A stretch of 10,554 nucleotides of DNA from DATLFQ01 sp035540915 (GCA_035540915.1 DATLFQ010000125.1:1-10554), one strand, 5' to 3'. Positions 1-7,310 are shown, counted from the first letter of the stretch. A program made the numbers and translations. The notes: generated from the sequence alone by a model not told the origin.

Positions 1-50
1 CCCGGGGGGAGGGTGCCCAAGCGGCCGCCGAAGTCGTAGTGGTCTTCCAT
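1..50 (-). CDS. 5' end of an unidentified gene, cut by the window edge
   Basis: An ATG at 50-48 opens a minus-strand frame reading MEDHYDFGGRLGTLPP before the window ends. The codons are GC-ending in the style of the other genes here (GAC, CAC, TAC, TTC, GGC, CTC), which supports real coding. The product cannot be recognised from 16 residues. It lies 45 bp beyond the stop of the histidine kinase, on the same strand. The intervening DNA carries the promoter layout also found in front of the response regulator, placing the ATG 7 nt after a CACAGT hexamer; there is no Shine-Dalgarno sequence at a useful distance. A leaderless start and control by the neighbouring two-component system are inferences from that match. 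Confidence 0.45.
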   Translation of the reverse strand, partial: MEDHYDFGGRLGTLPP

Positions 51-57
51 GGGAGGC

Positions 58-91
58 ACTGTGCCTTTCGTGGCTGGGAATCGCCTGTGAG
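58..91 (-). promoter_or_regulatory. OmpR-type direct-repeat operator and putative leaderless promoter of the left-edge gene
   Basis: On the minus strand two 11-bp units stand in tandem: CTCACAGGCGA (91-81) and TTCCCAGCCAC (80-70). They are followed by GCACAGTG (64-57). The distance from TCCCAG to GCACAGTG is 15 nt, identical to that in front of the response regulator. The hexamer CACAGT (63-58) sits 7 nt before the ATG, as a -10 element would for a leaderless transcript. The 11-bp period is typical of OmpR/PhoB-family binding sites. The role is inferred. Confidence 0.5.
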
Positions 92-95
92 GCGC

Positions 96-1586
96 CTATG
101 GGATTGTTGGGCCTGGCGTCCCGCTACGGGGCGCGGCCGGCTCGGGGGCGTAGATCGGTGGTGACGGCTGGGGGGGCGTCGGCGGCACCTCAACCCGGAC
201 CAGGGGCAGCTCGACGGTGAACCGGCTGCCGCGTCCGGGTGCCGAATCGACCCGGGCGGTCCCGCCGTGGGCCTCGGCCACCGCCTTCACGATGGCGAGG
301 CCCAGCCCGGTCCCGCCGCCGGCCCGGTGGCGGGAGGCGTCGGCCCGGTAGAAGCGCTCGAAGACCTGCGCGGCGACCTCGGGCGCCATGCCGGGGCCGT
401 CGTCGGCCACCTCCAGCCGGGCCCGGCCTCCGCGGGCCGCCACCGAGACGCGGACGGGCGTGCCGGCCGGGGTGTGGGCCCGGGTGTTGGCCAGCAGGTT
501 GACCACGACCTGGCGCAGGTGGGCCTCGTCGGCCCGGACCGGCACCGGCTCGGCCGTGAAGTCGATGGGGCGGTCCGGCTCGACGGCGCGGGCGTCACGG
601 ACGCCGTCGGCCACGACGGCGTCCAGGCGCAGCATGGTCGGCTCGAGCGGCCGGCGCTGGTCGAGCCGGGCCAGGAGCAGCAGGTCCTCGACCAGCGCGC
701 CCATGCGGGCCGCCTCCTGCTCCATTCGCCGCATGGCGTCGTCCAGCTCCCCGGGCCCGCGCAGGCCACCGGCCCGCCACAGCTCGGCGTAGCCCCGGAT
801 CGAGGTGAGCGGCGTGCGCAGCTCGTGGGAGGCGTCGGCCGCGAAGCGGCGCACCCGACCCTCGGACGCCTCCTGGGCGCGGAAAGCGTCCTCGATGCGG
901 GCCAGCATGGCGTTCAGGGCGATGCCCAGGCGACCGGCCTCGGTGCCCTCGCCGGGATGGTCGACGCGGGTGGACGGGGCGCCGCCGGCGATGGCGTCGG
1001 CGGTGCGGGCCATGTTCTCGATGGGGTGGACGCCGAGGCGCAGCACCCACCACGACACCAGCCCGAGAGCGGCCAGGACGGCCACCGTGCCGCCGACCTG
1101 GACGAGGCGGATGCGGCCGATGGTCGACTGCACGTCGTCCAGGCTCACGCCGACCACCACGAGCCGGCCCGGTGGGTCGGCCACCGCCAGGAGCCGCCAG
1201 GACCCGCCACCCGACCGGGCCGGCACCGTGAACGGGTCCGGCGCCTCGTGGCGGCCCACGGCGTGGTCGACGATCTCTTCCCGCACCAGCCGGGGCAGCG
1301 GCTCGGTCTCGTCGGCGAACAACGAGGTCAGCTCGGTGAGCGTCCCGCGGGCCGGGTCGCCCACCGCGATGAAGTACTCCGACAGCGTCTGTCCCACGCC
1401 CGGCCCCAGGGCCGGGCCGCCGCGCCCGCCGTCGCGAAAGTACGGCCGGGAGGCCAGGTCGCCGAGCTGGCGGTCGACCCGGTCCAGCAGGAACGACTCG
1501 AACGTGCGGGCCAGCGCGATGTTGGCGACGACCAGGACCACGGCCACCGCCACGATGCCCACGAGCAGGCGGCGCCGCAGCGACAT
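96..1586 (-). CDS. Two-component sensor histidine kinase (HAMP, HisKA, HATPase_c)
   Basis: This 496-residue membrane kinase is the partner of the response regulator just upstream; it should autophosphorylate on His and pass the phosphate to Asp60 of that protein. Two membrane segments (about residues 7-26 and 162-182) frame an extracytoplasmic sensor region of about 135 residues with no family I recognise. A HAMP domain follows (about 183-236), then HisKA with the H-box FAADASHELRTP (His254). The ATPase domain has an N-box (VVNLLANTRAHTP, from 361), G1 (DDGPGM, 395-400), an F-box (FERFYRAD, 409-416) and G2 (GTGLGL, 425-430). The ATG at 1586 was chosen because the first membrane segment follows directly and the regulator's stop lies 14 nt upstream; no clear Shine-Dalgarno sequence precedes it. 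A frame extension of 50 codons upstream would only overlap the regulator. About 30 proline-rich residues trail after the ATPase domain, which is unusual. The signal sensed is unknown. Confidence 0.93.
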   Translation of the reverse strand: MSLRRRLLVGIVAVAVVLVVANIALARTFESFLLDRVDRQLGDLASRPYFRDGGRGGPALGPGVGQTLSEYFIAVGDPARGTLTELTSLFADETEPLPRLVREEIVDHAVGRHEAPDPFTVPARSGGGSWRLLAVADPPGRLVVVGVSLDDVQSTIGRIRLVQVGGTVAVLAALGLVSWWVLRLGVHPIENMARTADAIAGGAPSTRVDHPGEGTEAGRLGIALNAMLARIEDAFRAQEASEGRVRRFAADASHELRTPLTSIRGYAELWRAGGLRGPGELDDAMRRMEQEAARMGALVEDLLLLARLDQRRPLEPTMLRLDAVVADGVRDARAVEPDRPIDFTAEPVPVRADEAHLRQVVVNLLANTRAHTPAGTPVRVSVAARGGRARLEVADDGPGMAPEVAAQVFERFYRADASRHRAGGGTGLGLAIVKAVAEAHGGTARVDSAPGRGSRFTVELPLVRVEVPPTPPQPSPPIYAPEPAAPRSGTPGPTIP

Positions 1587-1600
1587 CAGGCCCGCACCGG

Positions 1601-2299
1601 CTAGGAGGTCCGCAGGGAGTAGCCCACGCCCCGCACGGTGTGGATCAGCGGCGGGCCCGACCGGTCGAGCTTCTTGCGGAGGTAGCTGATGTAGGTCTCG
1701 ACCACGGTGGCGTGACCGCCGAAGTCGTACTGCCACACGTGGTCCAGGATCTGGTTGCGGGACAGGACGCGACCGGCGTTCACCAGCAGGAAGCGCAGGA
1801 GCTTGTACTCGGTGGGGGACAGGTCGATCGCCTCCCCGGCGCGGCGCACGATGTGGGCGTCGTCGTCCATCTCCAGGTCGGCGATGCGTAGCCGTGAGTC
1901 CCGGCTGGCCACCCCCTGGCGGCGCAGGATCACCTGGATGCGGGCCACCACCTCCTCCAGGCTGAAGGGCTTGGTGACGTAGTCGTCGCCGCCGAGCGTC
2001 AGCCCCCGCACCTTGTCGTCGACGGCGTCCCGGGCCGTCAGAAAGAGCACCGGCACCTTCTCGCCGTCCAGGCGCAGCCGCCGCAGGATCTCGAAGCCGT
2101 CGAGGTCCGGGAGCATGACGTCCAGCAGGACGACGTGGGGGGCGAAGCGCTCCACCTCGGCCAGCGCCGCCCGCCCGGTCGACGCGACCCGCACGTCGAA
2201 GCCGTAGTGGCGGAGCGCGGTGTCGAGCAGGAAGGTGATGTTCTCCTCGTCGTCCACCACGAGGACCCGGTTGGCGGCGCCGGGCGCAGGATCGTTCAC
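1601..2299 (-). CDS. OmpR/PhoB-family response regulator
   Basis: This 232-residue DNA-binding regulator is of normal length for the family. The receiver domain (about 10-122) has the acidic pair Asp16-Asp17, phospho-acceptor Asp60 in LLDVMLPDLDGFE, Thr88 in LFLTAR and Lys110 in YVTKPF. A winged helix follows (about 136-232), with the typical LSPTEYKLLRFLLVNAGRV and VVETYISYLRKKLD stretches and the VRGVGYSLR end. The GTG at 2299 is the start: GGGAGG touches the codon directly, too close for a normal ribosome site, while a CACAGT hexamer 6 nt upstream would place the transcript start at the GTG itself, so a leaderless mRNA is likely. The kinase gene follows after 14 nt and is probably co-transcribed. 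Tandem 11-bp repeats in front of this gene suggest that it regulates itself. Overall layout resembles actinobacterial PhoP/TrcR/MprA-type regulators; I cannot assign an orthologue. Confidence 0.95.
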   Translation of the reverse strand: MNDPAPGAANRVLVVDDEENITFLLDTALRHYGFDVRVASTGRAALAEVERFAPHVVLLDVMLPDLDGFEILRRLRLDGEKVPVLFLTARDAVDDKVRGLTLGGDDYVTKPFSLEEVVARIQVILRRQGVASRDSRLRIADLEMDDDAHIVRRAGEAIDLSPTEYKLLRFLLVNAGRVLSRNQILDHVWQYDFGGHATVVETYISYLRKKLDRSGPPLIHTVRGVGYSLRTS

Positions 2300-2305
2300 C
2301 CTCCC

Positions 2306-2350
2306 ACTGTGCCCCGGTTTCCTGGGAGCCACCTGTGGGCGGCCTGGGAG
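2306..2350 (-). promoter_or_regulatory. Triple 11-bp direct-repeat operator and promoter of the response regulator
   Basis: Minus-strand units CTCCCAGGCCG (2350-2340), CCCACAGGTGG (2339-2329) and CTCCCAGGAAA (2328-2318) repeat exactly every 11 bp. GCACAGTG follows (2312-2305), with CACAGT at 2311-2306 as a candidate -10. The 65-bp gap between the methyltransferase stop and the regulator start is nearly filled by this element. An 11-bp tandem layout is how OmpR/PhoB-family dimers bind, so autoregulation is the natural reading; it is inferred, not shown. Confidence 0.62.
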
Positions 2351-2364
2351 TTCGCCCGAGCGGG

Positions 2365-3183
2365 TCAGAGTCTCCGGCCGACCGCGACGAAGAAGGGCAC
2401 CCACACCAGGGCTTCGGGGACCTCGGCGAAGCGGAGCCGGGCGGCCTGCCAGCGGTCGAGCTCGCCCGCGTCGAGGTGGCCGGCGGCGATCATGGCGTCC
2501 TGCGCAGCCTGGAGGGGACCGCCGGAGCGGGCCAGCACCGCCGGCACGGCCAGCCAACGCCCCACGCGCTCGGTGACGGCGAGGCCGGCGTCGGCCAGCA
2601 GGGCGGGCAGGCGAGGCCCCATGTGCGGATCGTTGCCGAGCGAACGGTGGAACGCCTCGTACCGGCGCTGCTGCTCCTCCATCTCCTCGTCGGCGGGGGT
2701 CGTGCGCAGGGCACCGAGGTCGGTGTCGACGAGGTACAGGTGGCCGCCCGGCCGCAGCAGGGACGCCAGGTGCGAGACGATGCGCGACGGCGCGTCGCCG
2801 GTGTGAATGAGGACGTGGCGCACCATCACGCAGTCCCATTCGCCCGGCTCGAGCCCGGTGGCCTCGGCCGACGAGGCCAGGACGGGCACGGCCTCGGCCG
2901 TGAACCCCGCCGAGTCGAGCTCCTCCCGGGCCGCCGCACGCGCCGCCGCACCCGGCTCGACACCGGCCGCCCGGCCGGTCGGGCCGACCAGGCGGGCCAG
3001 CTCGACCAGAACGGCACCGGGGCCGCAGCCGACGTCGGCGACGGCGGCGCCCTCGACGACGCCGGCGGCCCGCCAGAGCGAGGCCTCCTCCTGGACAGCG
3101 ACGGCCGCCATCATCCGGTACCGGTTGCGCTCGCTCTCGCTGAGTTCGAGCGCGTACTCCGTCGTCCCCGCTCCGTCGGCCAC
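2365..3183 (-). CDS. Class I SAM-dependent methyltransferase
   Basis: This 272-residue cytoplasmic methyltransferase transfers a methyl group from S-adenosylmethionine to an unknown substrate. Motif I is AVADVGCGPGAVLVELA (about 47-63). The acidic residue at the end of strand 2 is Glu76 in GVEPG. The post-motif block ECD-like GEWDCVMVRHVLIH (114-127) and RPGGHLYLVDTD (144-155) match the Methyltransf_11/25 fold. The C-terminal third has no recognisable substrate domain. The GTG at 3183 was chosen for the GGAGG six nt upstream (3194-3190) and for a good promoter further up; the frame stays open far upstream only because it runs antisense to the oxidase gene. It lies head to head with the oxidase and 65 bp before the response regulator, which has its own promoter. 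The substrate could be a small molecule such as a quinone or a lipid; nothing here decides it. Confidence 0.88.
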   Translation of the reverse strand: MADGAGTTEYALELSESERNRYRMMAAVAVQEEASLWRAAGVVEGAAVADVGCGPGAVLVELARLVGPTGRAAGVEPGAAARAAAREELDSAGFTAEAVPVLASSAEATGLEPGEWDCVMVRHVLIHTGDAPSRIVSHLASLLRPGGHLYLVDTDLGALRTTPADEEMEEQQRRYEAFHRSLGNDPHMGPRLPALLADAGLAVTERVGRWLAVPAVLARSGGPLQAAQDAMIAAGHLDAGELDRWQAARLRFAEVPEALVWVPFFVAVGRRL

Positions 3184-3209
3184 GCCGGCCCTCCCCCCGT
3201 CGGCGGGCG

Positions 3210-3239
3210 AGCGTAGCGGCGGCACCGGGGCCTGGTCAG
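3210..3239 (-). promoter_or_regulatory. Sigma70-like promoter of the methyltransferase
   Basis: On the minus strand CTGACC (3239-3234) stands 18 bp before TACGCT (3215-3210), acceptable -35 and -10 elements for a housekeeping actinobacterial sigma factor. The transcript would begin near 3203, about 20 nt before the GTG at 3183, leaving room for the G-rich Shine-Dalgarno stretch at 3198-3190. Confidence 0.45.
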
Positions 3240-3249
3240 GATGCCGTGG

Positions 3250-3283
3250 GATACTTCGGCGGGCGAGGCCCGGACCGGGGAGG
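3250..3283 (+). promoter_or_regulatory. Possible -10 and strong ribosome site fixing the oxidase start
   Basis: GATACT at 3250-3255 is a fair -10 hexamer without a convincing -35. GGGGAGG at 3277-3283 lies 5 nt before the ATG at 3289. This favours 3289 over an in-frame ATG at 3241, which has only a weak AGG upstream and would precede the -10. Confidence 0.4.
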
Positions 3284-3288
3284 ATGCG

Positions 3289-5610
3289 ATGGGGTTCGTC
3301 ATCCAGGGCCACAACGGGAACTTCGAGGTCGTGGTGTCCCGGGTGGGCGGTGGAGCCGACCACCTCTGGCGGGACAACGCCGCGCCGGGTGAGCCGTGGC
3401 ACGGCCCGGCCATCGCCTTCGGGAGCATGGGCGAGATGACCGCCACGGCGTTGCTGCAGAGCACGTTCGGCGGCGGGAACCTCGAGGTGCTGTGCACCGA
3501 GGGGGACAAGCTGGTGCACCTTTGGCGGGCGACGACCGGGTTCCAGCGGTGGCAGAACCGCACCTACCTCCCCGGGACCGTACTGGCGGGCGGCGCGCCC
3601 GCCATGGTGCAGAGCGCCGCGGGCGACCTGGAGGTCGTGGCCCCGCTGCCCGGTGGCGGCATGGGCCACTGGTACCGCGACAGCACCGGCTGGCAGGGCC
3701 CGACCGGCTTCGGCACCGGGCCAGTGGCGGCCGCCGCCCTGGCGCTGGGGCCCGGCGGCAACCTGGAGGTGGTCGCCCGCGCCGGGGCACAGCTGCAGCA
3801 CTGGTGGCGGGACGGGCTCGGGACCTGGCACCCGGGCGCCGTCGTCGGCACCGGCGCGGCGGGCCAGCACGACCTCGTGGTCGCCGACGACGGGAGCCTG
3901 CAGGTGCTGGCGCCCCTGGCCGCCGGCGGCTTCGGCCACTGGTCCCGGGCGGACGATCCGCCCGCCTTTCCGTGGAGCGGCCCGGCCGTGTTCGGCGCCT
4001 CGGTGGTCGCCGTGGCGGCGGCCTCGCTGGTCCAACACGCCAACGGCAACCTCGAGGCGGTGGTCCGGGCGGGGACCCACCTGGAGCACTGGTGGCGGGC
4101 CGGCTCGGGACCGTGGCAGGGACCGACCGCGTTCGGTCAGCGGCCGGTGCTCGACCCGGCCGTGCACGGCGAGTGCGTGATCGCCTTCGACACCGGCGTG
4201 GTCGCCATCCACGCTGCGGTGCTGAAGACGGGCCAGGTGATGATGTTCGGCTTCACCGACTTCAGCGACGGTGTCGGGGACGGGCGCCTGCTCGACCCGG
4301 CCACCGGCGCGCTCCAGACACCCGGGAACGCCTCCCACCACCTGTTCTGCAGCGGCCACGCCGTGGCGCCCGACGGTCGGCTGGTGGCCGCCGGCGGCCA
4401 CCACGACGAGGTGACCGCGGTGCACGCCTACGACCCCGACGCCGGCAGCTGGTCGTCGGTCGGCCACATGACGGCCGGCCGGTGGTATCCGACCTGCACC
4501 ACCTTGCCCGACGGCACGGTCCTGGCCACCTCGGGGACGATGATCGCCGGGCCGACCTCGCCGGGGAACCCGGTGAACAACACGCTGCAGGTGGTCGACC
4601 CCGGCGGCCCCCAGGCCACGCGCGCCGTGCCGACCCCCTTCTCCGTCCAGTTCCCCCCGGAGCTGCCGACCATCGACCTCTACCCCTTCGTGTTCGTCCT
4701 GCCGTCCGGGCACCTGCTCGTCCACAGCCGCCACGTGACCCGGTTCTACGACCCGGCCGCCGACAGCTGGAGCACGACGCAGCTGGCGACGACGTCCCCG
4801 TTCTCCCGCACCTATCCCGGTGAGGGGTCGGCCGTGCTGCTCGCCCTCCGACCCGGCGACGGGCACCGGGCGCGGGTCCTGCTGGTGGGCGGCGGTGGTG
4901 ACCATCCCGAAACGCTCGGTGCCGACACGCCCGCCACGGCCACCGCCGAGGTGCTCGACCTGGGGGAGCCGTCGCCGGCGTGGCGGCCGACCGCGCCCAT
5001 GGCGTTCGCCCGCATCATGCCCGACGCCGTGCTCCTGCCCGACGGCACGGTGGCGGTGGTGGGCGGGAGCTCCACCGGTCGGGCCGACCACGCCATCGAC
5101 CCCGTGCTGCCCGTCGAGCTGTTCGACCCGGCCAGCGGCACGTTCGCCACCGCCTGCTCGATCCACGCGGCCCGCCTGTACCACTCGACCGCCCTGCTCC
5201 TGCCCGACGCCACCGTGCTCATCGCCGGCAAGGACGGGGTGTTCAACCCCGAGCCGTACCACTACCCCGAGCGGCGCGGCGAGGTGTTCCGCCCGCCGTA
5301 CCTGTTCCGGGGCGGGCCCCGGCCGACCATCGCCTGGGCCCCCGACAAGATCGGTTGGGCCACGCCGTTCCACGTCGACACTCCCGATGCGGCCGCCGTG
5401 GCGACGGTCGTCCTCGTTCGCCCGGGCTCGGTCACCCACTCGTTCAACATGGATCAGCGGCTCGTCGAGCTGGAGGTCACGGGCCGGACCGGCGGTGCCG
5501 TGGCGCTCGTCGGCCCGCCCGACGCGAACGTCGCCCCGCCCGGGCACTACATGCTCTTCCTCCTCGACGACCGCGGCGTGCCCTCGGTCGCCCGCTTCGT
5601 CCACCTGTAG
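3289..5610 (+). CDS. Copper-radical oxidase (galactose/glyoxal oxidase-like, AA5 type) with N-terminal propeller repeats
   Basis: This 773-residue protein should oxidise a primary alcohol or aldehyde with O2, releasing H2O2, using one copper and a Cys-Tyr radical cofactor. Residues 8-284 form six repeats around a GNLEVV...HWWRD core. Residues about 285-665 are a kelch-type galactose-oxidase domain, and about 668-773 a DUF1929-like end domain. The residues known from Fusarium galactose oxidase (Cys228, Tyr272, Tyr495, His496, His581) correspond to Cys354 (HHLFCSGH), Tyr400 (GRWYPT), Tyr631-His632 (RLYHST) and His717 (VTHSFNMDQR). The 495-581 spacing of 86 is kept exactly. The stacking Trp290 falls on Met418 in a gap-free local alignment, so the substrate may not be galactose. 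No signal peptide or membrane segment is visible at either possible start, although relatives are normally exported. A GH26 glycosidase gene follows after 191 bp. Family assignment is firm; substrate and cell location are open. Confidence 0.9.
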   Translation: MGFVIQGHNGNFEVVVSRVGGGADHLWRDNAAPGEPWHGPAIAFGSMGEMTATALLQSTFGGGNLEVLCTEGDKLVHLWRATTGFQRWQNRTYLPGTVLAGGAPAMVQSAAGDLEVVAPLPGGGMGHWYRDSTGWQGPTGFGTGPVAAAALALGPGGNLEVVARAGAQLQHWWRDGLGTWHPGAVVGTGAAGQHDLVVADDGSLQVLAPLAAGGFGHWSRADDPPAFPWSGPAVFGASVVAVAAASLVQHANGNLEAVVRAGTHLEHWWRAGSGPWQGPTAFGQRPVLDPAVHGECVIAFDTGVVAIHAAVLKTGQVMMFGFTDFSDGVGDGRLLDPATGALQTPGNASHHLFCSGHAVAPDGRLVAAGGHHDEVTAVHAYDPDAGSWSSVGHMTAGRWYPTCTTLPDGTVLATSGTMIAGPTSPGNPVNNTLQVVDPGGPQATRAVPTPFSVQFPPELPTIDLYPFVFVLPSGHLLVHSRHVTRFYDPAADSWSTTQLATTSPFSRTYPGEGSAVLLALRPGDGHRARVLLVGGGGDHPETLGADTPATATAEVLDLGEPSPAWRPTAPMAFARIMPDAVLLPDGTVAVVGGSSTGRADHAIDPVLPVELFDPASGTFATACSIHAARLYHSTALLLPDATVLIAGKDGVFNPEPYHYPERRGEVFRPPYLFRGGPRPTIAWAPDKIGWATPFHVDTPDAAAVATVVLVRPGSVTHSFNMDQRLVELEVTGRTGGAVALVGPPDANVAPPGHYMLFLLDDRGVPSVARFVHL
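3310..4140 (+). repeat. Six coding repeats of about 46 codons in the oxidase N-terminus
   Basis: Protein residues 8-46, 47-97, 98-144, 145-189, 190-238 and 239-284 each carry a version of G(N/D/S)LEV, then H(W/L)(W/Y/S)R, then W.GP..FG. The pattern resembles blades of PLL-type (Photorhabdus lectin) and DUF346-like propellers. The last copies at 145-189 and 239-284 are closest to each other. Sugar binding is a guess from that resemblance. Confidence 0.7.
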
Positions 5611-5647
5611 GAGCGCCATCCTCGCAACGGAGGCGGCGTCCCGGCGC

Positions 5648-5666
5648 GCCCGGGCTCAAGCCGGGC
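5648..5666 (+). terminator. Weak hairpin after the oxidase gene
   Basis: GCCCGG (5648-5653) and CCGGGC (5661-5666) can pair around a 7-nt loop, 37 nt after the oxidase stop. There is no T-run. The rest of the 191-bp gap to the glycosidase shows no convincing promoter, so read-through into the next gene is possible. Confidence 0.25.
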
Positions 5667-5786
5667 CGAGTTCCGGTCGACACACAAGGCGCTCGCACAA
5701 TTCGACACATCCACGGGGCGGCGCTCCGGGGCGGCGCCGCAGTCCCGGCAGCGCTCAGACGTCGCCACGCGGCTGTGCCGCTCCCG

Positions 5787-5792
5787 AAGGAG
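5787..5792 (+). promoter_or_regulatory. Ribosome site deciding a TTG start
   Basis: AAGGAG lies 9 nt before the TTG at 5802. The other in-frame candidate, a GTG at 5775, lies upstream of this site and has no ribosome site of its own. Confidence 0.55.
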
Positions 5793-5801
5793 TCGCCCCC
5801 G

Positions 5802-7310
5802 TTGCCGCTCGCCCGGATCCGCAGTTCCCGCAGCACCCGCCTCGCTGCCCTCAGTCTGGTGGCGGCGCTCGCCGTCCTGGCCGGTGGGACGGTGCGGCAC
5901 GCCGAGGCCGAACCGCTCTCCTTCCCGGCGGCGGCCGACGCCGTCGTCCGCCTGGACCTGCCGACGATGAACTTCGGGACCCTCGGCAGCATCGCGGTCT
6001 CAGGCGCGCCGTGGGCGACGTGGAGGTCCTACCTCCGCTTCGACGTCGCCCTGCCGGCCGGCACCGTTGTCACGAAGGCCTCGCTGCAACTGCACGCGGT
6101 CAGCGGGGCCCGGCCCACCGTCGAGCTGCGAGCGGTGCCCGACACCTCCTGGCGTGAGACCACCATCACGGCCGCCAGCGCACCGGCCATCGCGCCGGCG
6201 CTCGTGTCTCGCACGACCTCCTACACCAACGGCGCCTCCGTGAGCCTCGACGTCACGCCGCTGGTCACCAGGCCGGGGCCGGTCAGCGTCGCCCTGACGA
6301 CCACGAGCCGGTGGTCGCAGATCTTCGCGAGCCGAGAGAACGCCGGCCGCCAGCCGCGCCTCGTGATCGAGACGGCCCCTGCCCCGGTGCCGGCGCCCGC
6401 GCCGCCGCCGAGCCTCGTACCCGCCCCGGTGGCGGGCACGGTGCTGTTCGGCGCCGCGGCCGAGGGCGTGCCGTGGGATCTCTCCGGACTGGACGCGATG
6501 TCGGCCGCAGCCGGCAAGAGCCCGGGCTTGGTGATGTGGTACCAGGACTTCGCCCACTTCCCGGACTTCGAGCCCGCCCTCGCCCAGAGAATCCTCGATC
6601 GGGGCGCCCAGGCGATGCTGACCTGGGAGCCCTGGGACTACACCGGCGGACCGAACCAGCCCGCGTACTCGCTGTCGCGGATCATCGACGGGACTCATGA
6701 CGCTCACATCCGGCGTTGGGCCGTCCAGATAAAGGCCTGGAACAAGCCGTTGTTCCTGCGCTTCGCGCACGAAATGAACGGGAACTGGAACTCGTGGTCT
6801 GAGGGAGTCAACGGGAACCAACCCGGCCAGTACGTCCAGGCCTACCGTCACGTATGGGAAATCTTCCGCAGCGTCGGAGCGAGCAACGTCAGCTGGGTGT
6901 GGAGCCCAAACGTCGTCTACTCGAACTCGCCTCCGCTGGCCCCCTTCTTTCCCGGCGATGCCTACGTCGACCGGGTCGCCCTTGACGGCTACAACTGGGG
7001 CAGCGTTCTCCCTGATTGGCAGGCGTGGCTCAGCTTCGAGGACATCTTCGGGCCCGGGTTGGCCCAGCTGCGGGCGCTCTCCGCCAAGCCGGTCATGATC
7101 GCCGAGATGGCGAGCACCGAGCTGGGCGGCAACAAGGCGGCGTGGATCACCGAGACGTTCGCAGCCCTGGCCCGTCACCCCGAGATCGTGGCGTTCACCT
7201 GGTTCAACTTCGACAAGGAGACCGACTGGCGCATCCAGAGCTCACCGTCCGCCCAGGCCGCCTTCGCGGCCGGCGTGGGCGACCCCCGCTACATCGCCGC
7301 CTCTCGGTGA
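5802..7310 (+). CDS. Secreted GH26-family glycoside hydrolase with DNRLRE/CBM96-like domain
   Basis: This 502-residue exported enzyme probably cleaves beta-mannan or a related beta-glycan. A signal peptide (about 1-36) has an Arg-rich start, the hydrophobic run LAALSLVAALAVLAGG and AEA before the mature end. A DNRLRE/CBM96-like beta domain (about 38-192) shows NFGTLGSIAV, RSYLRFDVALPAG, TSWRETTIT and SLDVTPLV. A Pro-Ala linker (193-211) leads to a GH26 catalytic domain (about 213-500). The acid/base is probably Glu324 in FLRFAHEMNGNW and the nucleophile Glu435 in PVMIAEMAST, both in the settings expected for GH26. The TTG start at 5802 was chosen for AAGGAG 9 nt upstream and because it places the signal peptide at the N-terminus. 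The open frame extends far upstream only through antisense-like reading of the oxidase gene. GH26 also includes mixed-linkage glucanases and xylanases, so mannan is likely but not certain. Location next to a galactose-oxidase-like gene points to a shared glycan. Confidence 0.88.
   Translation: MPLARIRSSRSTRLAALSLVAALAVLAGGTVRHAEAEPLSFPAAADAVVRLDLPTMNFGTLGSIAVSGAPWATWRSYLRFDVALPAGTVVTKASLQLHAVSGARPTVELRAVPDTSWRETTITAASAPAIAPALVSRTTSYTNGASVSLDVTPLVTRPGPVSVALTTTSRWSQIFASRENAGRQPRLVIETAPAPVPAPAPPPSLVPAPVAGTVLFGAAAEGVPWDLSGLDAMSAAAGKSPGLVMWYQDFAHFPDFEPALAQRILDRGAQAMLTWEPWDYTGGPNQPAYSLSRIIDGTHDAHIRRWAVQIKAWNKPLFLRFAHEMNGNWNSWSEGVNGNQPGQYVQAYRHVWEIFRSVGASNVSWVWSPNVVYSNSPPLAPFFPGDAYVDRVALDGYNWGSVLPDWQAWLSFEDIFGPGLAQLRALSAKPVMIAEMASTELGGNKAAWITETFAALARHPEIVAFTWFNFDKETDWRIQSSPSAQAAFAAGVGDPRYIAASR

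Noticed and set aside
267..1604. Long plus-strand open frame opposite the histidine kinase
   Set aside because: Its translation has no recognisable domain and is rich in Gly, Arg and His, while the opposite strand carries every kinase motif.
3184..5619. Minus-strand open frame of over 800 codons upstream of the methyltransferase, antisense to the oxidase gene
   Set aside because: It is a by-product of GC-rich codons: the oxidase frame has conserved catalytic residues, the antisense frame gives low-complexity Arg/Gly/His-rich protein, and a GTG with a good ribosome site starts the methyltransferase at 3183.
5677..5709. Direct repeat TCGACACA at 5677-5684 and 5702-5709 in front of the GH26 gene
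   Set aside because: Only 8 bp, spaced 25 bp apart, with no promoter elements nearby; too weak to call an operator.
4980..5801. Upstream extension of the GH26 frame inside the oxidase gene
   Set aside because: It is Arg/Ala-rich noise in another frame of the oxidase; a signal peptide with a ribosome site begins at 5802.
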